Assembly: GCA_934402125.1 (NCBI GenBank)
Contig: CAKRTY010000096.1
Coordinates: 1 to 6,431 of the forward strand
Direction: 5' to 3'
Source of the DNA: an uncultured Anaerosacchariphilus sp.
GTDB lineage: Bacteria > Bacillota > Clostridia > Lachnospirales > Lachnospiraceae
DNA length: 6,431 nt
The translations under genes were made by a program, and so were the position numbers. The notes under the pieces are model-generated. The model had not been told where the DNA came from. It did not search any database and worked only from the letters and a program-made list of their open reading frames with translations. Below are positions 1 through 6,214 of the stretch, one piece after another (the first letter of the stretch is position 1; every line of letters starts with the position of its first letter).

Positions 1-447
1 GTTTAGGCCCTCTTCCAGATGGCACCGGGGCATGGAGATGACAATGCGGTAGGCGATCAGATCCCGGAACTTCACCAGGCGCTTCCGCAGCTCTTTTACG
101 GGCGGATAGGTTCCATTTGCCACATAATATTTGTAAATATCCTTGACGATATAGCCGTTGAATTTTTCCTCAGCCCGGATCAGGGACTTGATGCGGCCCT
201 TAAAGGTGAAGGCAAGCCAGGGATATTCTTTGGCCATATACAGATAGAACTCCCGGATTCGCTGGGACTGGGCCGTCAGGAATTCATTATGCTCCAGAAG
301 ATCCAGAATGCTCTGGAGAAAATCGCAGTGGATCCGGTCGATCTCATTGCCCGTCACAGCCGCTTCTGCCGCCAGATCCCGTTTATATTTCTTTATAATC
401 CGTATCACCGTATCGCCGGAATACAGATAATCGTTCAATGTAATCAT
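1..447 (-). CDS. RelA/SpoT-domain protein, probable (p)ppGpp synthetase (partial, C-terminus outside window)
   Basis: Reading the minus strand from an ATG at 447 gives 149 uninterrupted codons to the window edge. The protein starts MITLNDYLYSGDTVIRIIKK; residues 1-75 are a helical, charged N-terminal region without a motif I recognise. Residues 82-96 (FKGRIKSLIRAEEKF) resemble the conserved R-x-K segment that binds nucleotide in alarmone synthetases, and residues 127-140 (FRDLIAYRIVISMP) resemble the 'DIAGIRI/DLIAIR' strand whose aspartate (here D129) coordinates metal. No HD hydrolase motif is visible in the N-terminal part. If the call is right, the enzyme would transfer pyrophosphate from ATP to GTP or GDP in the cytosol. 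The catalytic glutamate region would lie beyond the edge. AGGAG at 454-458 sits six bases before the start, and a promoter lies at 474-502. The gene is divergent from the fatty acid operon. The start is well supported; the family call rests on motif resemblance and is moderately sure. Confidence 0.68.
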   Translation of the reverse strand, partial: MITLNDYLYSGDTVIRIIKKYKRDLAAEAAVTGNEIDRIHCDFLQSILDLLEHNEFLTAQSQRIREFYLYMAKEYPWLAFTFKGRIKSLIRAEEKFNGYIVKDIYKYYVANGTYPPVKELRKRLVKFRDLIAYRIVISMPRCHLEEGLN

Positions 448-453
448 GGAATA

Positions 454-458
454 CTCCT
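454..458 (-). promoter_or_regulatory. Ribosome binding site of the RelA/SpoT-like gene
   Basis: On the minus strand AGGAG lies six bases before the ATG at 445-447. It fixes the start of the gene, which is otherwise only open at the window edge. Confidence 0.75.
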
Positions 459-473
459 AAATGCTTTTCTTAC

Positions 474-502
474 ATCATACCCCAGCAGGACAAGAAATTC
501 AA
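474..502 (-). promoter_or_regulatory. Predicted sigma-A promoter of the RelA/SpoT-like gene
   Basis: On the minus strand TTGAAT (plus positions 497-502) and TATGAT (plus positions 474-479) are separated by 17 bases. They match the -35 and -10 consensus at four and five of six positions. Transcription would start near 467, leaving a leader of about 20 bases that contains the ribosome binding site. This is a prediction from sequence alone. Confidence 0.55.
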
Positions 503-510
503 TAGTTGAG

Positions 511-550
511 AAAAAAGGAAAAATTCTTACAAAACTTCCTTTTTTGTAAA
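511..550. promoter_or_regulatory. AT-rich A/T-tract block upstream of the fabH promoter (possible UP element or bent DNA)
   Basis: This stretch is almost free of G and C, in sharp contrast to the GC-rich genes on both sides. It has A- or T-runs at 511-516, 519-523, 531-534, 540-545 and 548-550, spaced at roughly helical intervals. It ends directly before the proposed fabH -35 element, where an UP element that contacts the RNA polymerase alpha subunit would lie. It may equally be bent DNA or simply part of an operator. Confidence 0.4.
527..549. promoter_or_regulatory. Perfect 8-bp inverted repeat, candidate operator
   Basis: TTACAAAA at 527-534 is matched by TTTTGTAA at 542-549 around a seven-base centre. 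It lies immediately upstream of the proposed fabH -35 and about 25 bases upstream of the -35 of the divergent gene, so a dimeric regulator bound here could affect either promoter. It does not look like the FapR or FabT operators as I know them. It is too AT-rich in the stem to be a convincing intrinsic terminator. Confidence 0.4.
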
Positions 551-551
551 G

Positions 552-579
552 TTCACGCCCCGTTTCCATCTGCTACAAT
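552..579 (+). promoter_or_regulatory. Predicted sigma-A promoter of the fatty acid synthesis operon
   Basis: TACAAT at 574-579 is preceded by TG and one base (571-573), giving an extended -10 element. TTCACG at 552-557 is a four-of-six match to the -35 with a 16-base spacer. Transcription would start near 586-587, giving a leader of about 55 bases before fabH. The extended -10 is the strongest part of the call; the -35 is weak. Confidence 0.5.
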
Positions 580-588
580 CTCTTTTGT

Positions 589-605
589 CATCGCGAAAGG
601 CGATG
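589..605 (+). other. Short hairpin at the predicted 5' end of the operon transcript
   Basis: CATCGC at 589-594 pairs perfectly with GCGATG at 600-605 around a GAAAG loop. If transcription begins near 587, this stem sits within a few bases of the mRNA 5' end, where such stems are known to slow 5'-end-dependent decay in Firmicutes. It lies too far upstream to cover the fabH ribosome binding site. It has no U-run, so it is not a terminator. Confidence 0.4.
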
Positions 606-640
606 CGTGAACCGAAAAAAGAAGAAAATGAGGCACCCCT

Positions 641-1615
641 ATGACAGGAGTAATCAAAGGAACCGGTTCCTGCGTCCCGGGCCGGATTCTCACCAACGAG
701 GATCTGACGAAGCTTGTGGATACCAGCGACGCGTGGATTCAGGAGCGTACCGGAATCAGACAACGGCATATCGCGGTGGAGGAAACCACCGTATCCCTGG
801 CGGCGGAGGCGGCCCGGCGGGCTCTTGCGGACGCCCGTATGGAGGCCGGGGAGCTGGATTTACTTGTGGTTTCCACCATTTCCCCGACCCGGGTCATGCC
901 CTGTACCGCCTGTGAGGTGCAGGCGGCCATCGGAGCCGGAACCGCGTTCTGCTTCGATATCAGCGCGGCCTGCAGCGGCTTTGTGGCAGCCTGGAATACC
1001 GTATGTGCCTATATGGCCGCGGGACTGGCGAAAAAAGCCCTGATTGTCGGAAGCGAATGTCTCTCCCGGCTGACCGACTGGACCGATCGGAGCACCTGCA
1101 TTCTCTTTGGAGACGGAGCGGGAGCTGTGGCGGTGGAGGCAGAGGAAGAAAGCGGCTTTCTTCCGGCGGCCTATTCCGACGGCGCGGCAGGAGAGGCCCT
1201 GACGCTTGGGAGTCTCCATGCGGGCAGTCCTTTCCGGCAGGAAGCGGGGACGGACAGCGCCTGGATGAAGATGGACGGCCAGGCCGTATTTAAATTTGCG
1301 GTCCGCAGGGTTCCGCAGGTCATCGAGGAGGTTCTGGAGAAGAACCGGCTTCGTAAAGAAGATATTTCCCATTATGTGCTCCATCAGGCCAACCGGCGCA
1401 TTGTAGAGGCGGCGGCGAAGCGCCTTCAGGAGCCTCTTGGGAAATTCCCCATGAATCTTCAGGAGTACGGCAACACCTCGTCGGCCTCCATTCCGATTCT
1501 TCTGGACGAGCTGAACCGGAGCGGAGAGCTGAAAAAGGGCGAACGGCTGGTGCTGGCCGGCTTTGGCGGCGGCCTGACCTGGGGAGCGGCTGTGACCGAG
1601 TGGAAAAAAGACTAA
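641..1615 (+). CDS. fabH: Beta-ketoacyl-ACP synthase III (FabH)
   Basis: FabH starts fatty acid synthesis by condensing an acyl-CoA, usually acetyl-CoA, with malonyl-ACP to give acetoacetyl-ACP. The 324-residue protein has the family's usual length and N-terminus (MTGVIKGTGSCVPGRILTNE). The catalytic triad is visible as C111 in DISAACSGF, H248 in LHQAN and N278 in YGNTS, and the C-terminal GFGGGLTWG segment is present. M86 occupies the position equivalent to E. coli F87, a residue that shapes the primer pocket, because the spacing to the active cysteine is the same 25 residues. The start is set by an in-frame TGA at 629-631: ATG 641 is the first start after it, with GAGG at 630-633 seven bases upstream, a weaker site than those of the following genes. 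It is the first gene of the operon, and acpP follows after 33 bases. Confidence in function is very high; the primer preference is unknown. Confidence 0.97.
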   Translation: MTGVIKGTGSCVPGRILTNEDLTKLVDTSDAWIQERTGIRQRHIAVEETTVSLAAEAARRALADARMEAGELDLLVVSTISPTRVMPCTACEVQAAIGAGTAFCFDISAACSGFVAAWNTVCAYMAAGLAKKALIVGSECLSRLTDWTDRSTCILFGDGAGAVAVEAEEESGFLPAAYSDGAAGEALTLGSLHAGSPFRQEAGTDSAWMKMDGQAVFKFAVRRVPQVIEEVLEKNRLRKEDISHYVLHQANRRIVEAAAKRLQEPLGKFPMNLQEYGNTSSASIPILLDELNRSGELKKGERLVLAGFGGGLTWGAAVTEWKKD

Positions 1616-1634
1616 CAACAAAAAAATGTAAAAA

Positions 1635-1640
1635 AAGGAG
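1635..1640 (+). promoter_or_regulatory. Strong ribosome binding site of acpP in an A-rich spacer
   Basis: AAGGAG lies eight bases before the acpP ATG. The whole 33-base spacer from 1616 is almost pure A around this site, so it should be unstructured and favour frequent initiation, which suits the very high demand for acyl carrier protein. Confidence 0.75.
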
Positions 1641-1648
1641 AAAAAAAG

Positions 1649-1873
1649 ATGTTTGAGCAGATTAAGAAAATTGTAGCGGAGAACCTGAATGTAGAAGAGG
1701 ACGCAATCACCATGGAGGCTTCCTTTAAGGAGGATCTGAAGGCAGATTCCCTGGATCTCTTTGAGATGGTAATGGCTCTGGAGGAGGAGTTCGATATGGA
1801 GATTCCTTCCGAGGATCTGGAGCAGCTGGAGACCGTAAAGGACGTGATGAATTACATCGAGAGCCACAAATAA
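1649..1873 (+). CDS. acpP: Acyl carrier protein (AcpP)
   Basis: AcpP carries growing acyl chains as thioesters on a phosphopantetheine arm and is the shared substrate of all Fab enzymes encoded here. The protein is 74 residues, very acidic, and has the four-helix carrier fold pattern. The attachment serine is S34 in the motif LKADSLDLFEM, followed by the acidic recognition helix (EMVMALEEEFDMEIP). It is the normal length for the family. Its position between fabH and fabK is typical of clostridial clusters, where the carrier is made from the same transcript as its enzymes. It has a strong ribosome binding site and is separated from fabK by 29 bases. A phosphopantetheinyl transferase needed to activate it is not encoded in this window. 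A carrier for a secondary-metabolite pathway is very unlikely in this setting. Confidence 0.97.
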   Translation: MFEQIKKIVAENLNVEEDAITMEASFKEDLKADSLDLFEMVMALEEEFDMEIPSEDLEQLETVKDVMNYIESHK

Positions 1874-1902
1874 GCAGAAGAATAAGGCAGGGGTACAAGA
1901 GG

Positions 1903-2841
1903 ATGCAGACAAGAATAACGAAACTACTGGGAATCAAATATCCGGTGATTCAGGGCGGTATGGCCTGGGTTGCAGAGTATCATCTGGCGGCGGCTGTGTC
2001 GGAGGCCGGAGGCCTTGGTATCATCGGCGCGGCCAACGCTCCGGCGGAGTGGGTGCGCGATCAGATCCGCGAGACTAAAAAGTTGACCGACAAGCCCTTT
2101 GGCGTCAATGTCATGCTGATGAGTCCCTACGCGGATCAGGTGGCACAGGTGATTGCGGAGGAAGGCGTGGCTGTCGTGACCACAGGAGCGGGCAATCCGG
2201 AGAAGTACATGGAGCTCTGGAAGTCCAAGGGAATCCGGGTGATTCCGGTGGTGGCCTCTGTGGCCCTGGCAAAGAGAATGGAGCGCTGCGGCGCGGACGC
2301 TGTGGTAGCGGAGGGCTGCGAGTCCGGCGGACACGTAGGCGAGAGTACCACCATGGCGCTGGTGCCCCAGGTGGTAGACGCAGTGAATATTCCGGTCATT
2401 GCCGCAGGCGGTATCGCGGACGGCAGAGGCGTGGCTGCGGCCCTGATGCTGGGCGCGGAGGGCGTACAGATGGGAACTCGCTTTGTAGCGACCACGGAAT
2501 GCCAGGTGCATCCGAATTATAAGGAAAAGGTGCTGAAGGCCCGGGATATCGACACCCGCGTCACCGGCAGAACCACCGGACATCCGGTCCGGGCGCTCCG
2601 CAATGAAATGACGAAGAAGTATCTGGAGATGGAAGCGGCGGGAGCTACAGCGGAGGAGCTGGAGTACCTGACGCTGGGCGGCTTGAGAAAGGCCGTGGTC
2701 GAGGGCGATGTGAAGACCGGAAGCGTCATGTCCGGACAGATTGCCGGACTGGTGAAGGCAGAGCTTCCCTGTAAGGAGGTCATCGAAAATATCATGGCGG
2801 AGACCGGAAAAATCTTAAAGGGAGCGGCGCAGTATGAGTAA
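1903..2841 (+). CDS. fabK: Enoyl-ACP reductase II, FMN-dependent (FabK)
   Basis: FabK reduces trans-2-enoyl-ACP to acyl-ACP with NAD(P)H through bound FMN, completing each elongation cycle. The 312-residue protein has the TIM-barrel layout shared with nitronate monooxygenases: PVIQGGMAWVA at 14-24, GVNVML at 67-72, the ESGGHVGE segment at 140-147 and phosphate-binding glycine stretches AAGGIADGRG (167-176) and GAEGVQMGTRF (184-194). H144 falls at the position of the catalytic histidine of Streptococcus pneumoniae FabK. Nitronate monooxygenase is the main alternative by similarity, but the location between acpP and fabD settles it. AGGCAGGGG at 1885-1893 is a plausible ribosome binding site. 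The stop codon lies eight bases inside fabD. No fabI-type reductase is seen, and FabK enzymes are known to resist triclosan. Confidence 0.95.
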   Translation: MQTRITKLLGIKYPVIQGGMAWVAEYHLAAAVSEAGGLGIIGAANAPAEWVRDQIRETKKLTDKPFGVNVMLMSPYADQVAQVIAEEGVAVVTTGAGNPEKYMELWKSKGIRVIPVVASVALAKRMERCGADAVVAEGCESGGHVGESTTMALVPQVVDAVNIPVIAAGGIADGRGVAAALMLGAEGVQMGTRFVATTECQVHPNYKEKVLKARDIDTRVTGRTTGHPVRALRNEMTKKYLEMEAAGATAEELEYLTLGGLRKAVVEGDVKTGSVMSGQIAGLVKAELPCKEVIENIMAETGKILKGAAQYE

Positions 2842-3745
2842 GACCGTATGGATGTTCCCGGGACAGGGAGCCCAGAAAGCAGGCATGGCAAAGGATTTTT
2901 ACGAAAAAAGCGCGGCGGCAAGGGCGGTTTTTGACGAAGCGGCGGAGGCTCTGGATTTTGATCTGAAGACGCTCTGCTTTACGGAAAATGAAGATCTTCA
3001 TCAGACGGAATATACCCAGCCCTGTCTGGTGGCTGCCTGCCTGGCGATGGCGTCAGAGCTTCGAAGCCGCGGTTACAGACCGGATCTGACGGCGGGCTTA
3101 AGCCTGGGAGAATACGCGGCGATCGCGGCGGCAGGCGGTATGAGCGCCCGGGACGCGGTTCGTCTGGTGCGGAAGCGGGGGCTTCTGATGGCCCATACGG
3201 TTCCGGCCGGAGAGGGTTCCATGTGCGCGGTGCTGGGGATGGAGACGGAGGCTGTCGAGCAGGTGCTGGCAGGCCTCGAGGGTGTCACCATCGCCAACTA
3301 TAATTGTCCAGGACAGCTGGTTGTGACCGGAAGAACCGGAAGCGTCCGGGAGGCGTCGGAGGCCCTGAAGGCAGCCGGAGCCAGACGGGTGGTTCCCTTG
3401 AAGGTCAGCGGCCCCTTCCACTCCCCTCTTCTTAAGAGTGCCGGGGAGGAGCTGGCGGAGGAGCTTTCGAAGGTGGAATTTCATGAGTTAGAGGTACCTT
3501 ACTACGCCAATGTGACGGCGGAGCGGGTAACGGATTCAGATAAGATTCGTCCCCTTCTGGCCAGAGGCGTATCCTCCTCCGTCCGGTGGCAGCAGAGCGT
3601 AGAGGCTATGCTTGCGGACGGGGCGGATACCTTTGTGGAAATCGGCCCGGGCCGGACGCTGGCAGGCTTTTTAAAGAAGATAAACCCGGATGTGAGGGTA
3701 TACAATATTTCCTCCTTGGAGGATATGGAAGGAATCGCGCAATGA
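2834..3745 (+). CDS. fabD: Malonyl-CoA:ACP transacylase (FabD)
   Basis: FabD transfers the malonyl group from malonyl-CoA to AcpP, supplying the extender unit for FabH and FabF. The 303-residue protein begins with the family signature PGQGAQ (9-14). The nucleophile S90 is in GLSLGEY, R115 in the RKRG stretch positions the malonyl carboxylate, and H196 in SGPFHS completes the catalytic dyad. The C-terminal VEIGPG motif (268-273) is present, so the enzyme is full length. Its ATG overlaps the end of fabK by eight bases, with AAGGGAG at 2818-2824 inside fabK as ribosome binding site. Its own stop overlaps the fabG start as ATGA. These overlaps suggest translational coupling of fabK, fabD and fabG. 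The call is secure. Confidence 0.96.
   Translation: MSKTVWMFPGQGAQKAGMAKDFYEKSAAARAVFDEAAEALDFDLKTLCFTENEDLHQTEYTQPCLVAACLAMASELRSRGYRPDLTAGLSLGEYAAIAAAGGMSARDAVRLVRKRGLLMAHTVPAGEGSMCAVLGMETEAVEQVLAGLEGVTIANYNCPGQLVVTGRTGSVREASEALKAAGARRVVPLKVSGPFHSPLLKSAGEELAEELSKVEFHELEVPYYANVTAERVTDSDKIRPLLARGVSSSVRWQQSVEAMLADGADTFVEIGPGRTLAGFLKKINPDVRVYNISSLEDMEGIAQ
3727..3734 (+). promoter_or_regulatory. Ribosome binding site that decides the fabG start
   Basis: GGAAGGAA lies seven bases before ATG 3742. The fabG reading frame is open upstream to 3586 inside fabD, so this site, together with the FabG family N-terminus, selects the internal start. Confidence 0.7.
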
Positions 3746-4485
3746 AGTTAGAAGGAAAAATCGCCCTGGTGACAGGCGCGTCAAGAGGAATCGGCCGGGC
3801 CATCGCCCGGGAGCTGGCGGCAGAGGGAGCCGTTGTCATCGTCAATTATAACGGCTCAGAGGCAGCGGCGGCAGAGACGGTAGGAGCTATCACAGAGGCC
3901 GGAGGACAGGCGGAGGCCTGGCAGTGCAATGTGGCGGATTACGCGGCCTGCGAGCAGCTGATCAGCGGGGTGCTGGAGAAATACAAACGGATCGATATTC
4001 TGGTGAATAACGCAGGCATTACCCGGGACAATCTGCTGATGAAGATGTCGGAGGAAGAGTTTGACGCAGTCCTTGACACGAATCTGAAGGGAACCTTCCA
4101 CACCATGCGTTTCGTATCCCGGCAGATGTTAAAGCAGCGGGAGGGCCGGATCATCAACCTGGCCTCTGTGGTGGGAATCACCGGCAACGCGGGCCAGACC
4201 AATTACGCGGCCTCCAAGGCGGGCGTAATCGGCATGACCAAGACGGCGGCCAGAGAGCTGGCAAGCCGGGGAATTACGGTCAACGCCATTGCCCCGGGCT
4301 TTATCGAGACAGATATGACCGACAAGCTCAGCGATAAGGTGAAGGAGCAGATGAGCGGACAGATTCCACTGGGAAGATTTGGAAAACCGGAGCAGGTGGC
4401 GAAGGCGGCGGCCTTTCTGGCTTCCGATGACGCGGCCTACATCACCGGACAGGTGCTGAACGTAGACGGCGGCATGGTGATGTAA
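3742..4485 (+). CDS. fabG: 3-oxoacyl-ACP reductase (FabG)
   Basis: FabG reduces beta-ketoacyl-ACP to (3R)-hydroxyacyl-ACP with NADPH. The 247-residue protein is a classical short-chain dehydrogenase of normal length. It has the cofactor loop TGASRGIG (11-18), NNAG at 89-92 and the catalytic set N114, S142 (in NLASVVG), Y155 and K159 (in TNYAASK). The [11 protein letters not shown] stretch (183-193) and the C-terminal VDGGMVM are characteristic of FabG. The frame is open for 52 more codons upstream, but that part lies wholly inside fabD, lacks family resemblance and is rejected in favour of [18 protein letters not shown]. The start overlaps the fabD stop by four bases (ATGA). The operon context separates it from other dehydrogenases of the same fold. 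Confidence 0.96.
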   Translation: MKLEGKIALVTGASRGIGRAIARELAAEGAVVIVNYNGSEAAAAETVGAITEAGGQAEAWQCNVADYAACEQLISGVLEKYKRIDILVNNAGITRDNLLMKMSEEEFDAVLDTNLKGTFHTMRFVSRQMLKQREGRIINLASVVGITGNAGQTNYAASKAGVIGMTKTAARELASRGITVNAIAPGFIETDMTDKLSDKVKEQMSGQIPLGRFGKPEQVAKAAAFLASDDAAYITGQVLNVDGGMVM

Positions 4486-4513
4486 CAGGGCAGACAAGAG
4501 GAGTACAGGATCA

Positions 4514-5752
4514 ATGAAAAGACGAGTGGTTGTAACGGGACTGGGCGCAGTGACCCCCATCGGAAATACCGTACCGGAATTCTGGAAGGGAATCCGGGAG
4601 GGAAAGGTAGGAATCGGTGAGATTACCCGTTTTGATACAGAGGAATACAAGGTAAAGCTGGCGGCTGAGGTTAAGGATTTCAAGGCGGCAGACCGGATGG
4701 ATCCCAAGGCGGCGAAGCGGATGGAGCCCTTTGTCCAGTACGCGGTGGCGGCGGCAAAGGAGGCCTTTGCGGACGCGGGACTCGACATGGAAAAAGAGGA
4801 TCCGTTCCGGGCCGGCGTGATCGTAGGCTCCGGAATCGGCTCCCTGGAGACGGTGGAGACAGAGTATGAAAAGATTCTGAAGGGCAACGTAAAGCGGGTC
4901 AATCCCCTGATGGTGCCTAAGATGATTTCCAATATGGCCGCAGGCAATATCTCCATTCAGCTGGGACTTCGGGGCAAGTGCACCAATGTGGTGACAGCCT
5001 GTGCTTCCGGCACCCACTGCATCGGCGACGCCTTCCGGGCTATCCAGTATGACGACGCGGATATCATGCTGGCAGGCGGCGCGGAGAGCTGTATCTGTCC
5101 CACGGGCGTGGCGGGCTTCCAGGCTCTGACAGCCCTGACGACGGAGACAGACCCGGCCCGGGCGTCCATTCCCTTTGACAAGGATCGCAGCGGCTTTGTG
5201 CTGGGCGAGGGCGCAGGCGTGGTGGTTCTGGAGGAGCTTGAGCATGCCCTGAAGCGGGGCGCGCATATTTACGCGGAGGTGGCAGGCTACGGAGCCACCG
5301 GCGACGCCTTCCACATCACTTCCCCCTGTGAGGACGGAAGCGGAGCGGCCAAGGCCATGGAGCTGGCCATGCAGGAGGGCGGCGTAAAGCCGGAGCAGGT
5401 AGAGTATATCAACGCCCACGGTACGGCGACCCACCATAACGATCTCTATGAGACCCGGGCCATCCGGGCGGCTTTCGGTAAAGCGGCCGATTCGGTGGTG
5501 GTGAATTCCACCAAGTCCATGATCGGACACCTTCTGGGCGCGGCAGGCGGCGTGGAGTTCGTAGTCTGCGCCAAGGCGGTGGAGGAAAATTATATCCATC
5601 AGACCATGGGAACCCGGGAAACCGACGAAGAGTGCGATCTCAATTATGCCATCGGCGCTCCGGTGGAAAAGGAGATTCACTATGCCCTCACCAATTCGCT
5701 GGGCTTCGGCGGCCACAACGCCTGCCTGCTCATCGGAAAGTACCAGGGGTAG
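4514..5752 (+). CDS. fabF: Beta-ketoacyl-ACP synthase II (FabF)
   Basis: FabF elongates acyl-ACP by condensing it with malonyl-ACP. The 412-residue protein has the thiolase-fold landmarks of the family: N-terminal MKRRVVVTGLGAVTPIG, the nucleophile C163 in TACASG, H302 in NAHGTAT, K334 in NSTKSMIGH and H339 in the same motif. The GFGGHN loop near the C-terminus holds the gatekeeper phenylalanine F398. Length and Cys-His-His set mark it as an elongating synthase rather than FabH. The segment after the first histidine reads HGTATHHND, where many FabF proteins have HGTSTP-ND; the catalytic histidine is unaffected. AGAGGAG at 4497-4503 lies ten bases before the start, after a 28-base gap from fabG. 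Whether it also serves the unsaturated branch cannot be read from sequence. Confidence 0.96.
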   Translation: MKRRVVVTGLGAVTPIGNTVPEFWKGIREGKVGIGEITRFDTEEYKVKLAAEVKDFKAADRMDPKAAKRMEPFVQYAVAAAKEAFADAGLDMEKEDPFRAGVIVGSGIGSLETVETEYEKILKGNVKRVNPLMVPKMISNMAAGNISIQLGLRGKCTNVVTACASGTHCIGDAFRAIQYDDADIMLAGGAESCICPTGVAGFQALTALTTETDPARASIPFDKDRSGFVLGEGAGVVVLEELEHALKRGAHIYAEVAGYGATGDAFHITSPCEDGSGAAKAMELAMQEGGVKPEQVEYINAHGTATHHNDLYETRAIRAAFGKAADSVVVNSTKSMIGHLLGAAGGVEFVVCAKAVEENYIHQTMGTRETDEECDLNYAIGAPVEKEIHYALTNSLGFGGHNACLLIGKYQG

Positions 5753-5756
5753 GAGG
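5751..5756 (+). promoter_or_regulatory. Consensus ribosome binding site that decides the accB start
   Basis: AGGAGG overlaps the fabF stop codon (5750-5752) and lies six bases before ATG 5763. The accB frame is open upstream to 5646 within fabF, so this site selects the internal ATG as the true start. Confidence 0.8.
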
Positions 5757-5762
5757 AAAAAA

Positions 5763-6212
5763 ATGGAATTTGATCAGATGTTACAGCTCATTGACCGGGT
5801 CTCCGGTTCCAACCTGGACAGCTTTGTCTATGAGCAGAACGGAATGAAGCTGAAGCTGGAAAAGAAGAAGCAGAAAATACAGGTGAGCCGGGAGACCGGA
5901 AGCCTAGAGATGATAGAAGCGGCAGCGCCGGCAGAGAGTCCGGAGACCGCAGACAAAAACCCGGAAGCGGAGATGAAGAAAATCGCGTCTCCCCTGGTGG
6001 GCGTCTTTTATACCGCCCCGGCAGAGGACGCGGAACCCTTTGTAAAGCCGGGAGACCGGGTAAAGAAGGGCCAGGTGGTCGGTATCGTGGAGGCCATGAA
6101 GCTGATGAATGAGATTACCAGCGATTACGACGGCGTAATCCGCAAGGTCTGCGTGGAGAACGCAGAGGCCGTAGAGTACGGACAGCCGCTGTTTCTGGTG
6201 GAGGAGGCGTAG
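5763..6212 (+). CDS. accB: Biotin carboxyl carrier protein of acetyl-CoA carboxylase (AccB)
   Basis: AccB carries carboxybiotin between the biotin carboxylase (AccC) and carboxyltransferase (AccAD) subunits, which together make malonyl-CoA. The protein is 149 residues. Residues 1-45 form the N-terminal region found in bacterial AccB, residues 46-72 are an Ala/Pro/Glu-rich flexible linker, and 73-148 form the biotinyl domain. The biotinylated lysine is K113 in EAMKLMN. The 'thumb' insertion typical of AccB is visible as [12 protein letters not shown] (82-93), which separates it from the biotin domains of decarboxylases. A longer in-frame opening upstream lies inside fabF and is rejected. The gene starts ten bases after the fabF stop, and fabZ follows with only two bases between. 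The partner subunits accC, accD and accA are expected downstream but not seen. Confidence 0.96.
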   Translation: MEFDQMLQLIDRVSGSNLDSFVYEQNGMKLKLEKKKQKIQVSRETGSLEMIEAAAPAESPETADKNPEAEMKKIASPLVGVFYTAPAEDAEPFVKPGDRVKKGQVVGIVEAMKLMNEITSDYDGVIRKVCVENAEAVEYGQPLFLVEEA

Positions 6213-6214
6213 GA

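Noticed and set aside
19..549. A 176-codon plus-strand frame across the left end.
   Set aside because: It is the antisense shadow of the RelA/SpoT-like gene, which has recognisable motifs, a ribosome binding site and a promoter on the minus strand.
527..549. Intrinsic terminator at the TTACAAAA/TTTTGTAA repeat.
   Set aside because: The stem is almost entirely A-T and lies between divergent gene starts, where no transcript should end. An operator or UP-element role fits better.
448..640. A FapR or FabT operator upstream of fabH.
   Set aside because: I looked for the known FapR-type (TTAGTACC-like) and FabT-type (TTTGA-N-TCAAA-like) repeats on both strands and saw no convincing match.
860..1912. 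A 350-codon open frame on the minus strand spanning fabH, the spacer and acpP.
   Set aside because: It is antisense in register to both genes and explained by the same codon bias. It shows no family resemblance and crosses clearly functional signals.
1924..2583. A 219-codon minus-strand frame inside fabK.
   Set aside because: It is again in register with the sense gene, with a biased, low-information translation and no domain.
3586..3741. N-terminal extension of FabG, since the frame is open 52 codons upstream.
   Set aside because: The extension lies inside fabD and has no FabG-like sequence. A good ribosome binding site precedes ATG 3742, which yields the standard FabG N-terminus.
4511..5716. 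A 401-codon open frame on the minus strand opposite fabF.
   Set aside because: It is in codon register with fabF, so its stops would require TTA, CTA or TCA in fabF, which are rare in GC-rich coding sequence. Its translation is rich in His, Arg and Leu without any recognisable domain.
5646..5762. N-terminal extension of AccB into fabF.
   Set aside because: It overlaps the conserved end of fabF in another frame, and AGGAGG at 5751-5756 points to ATG 5763.
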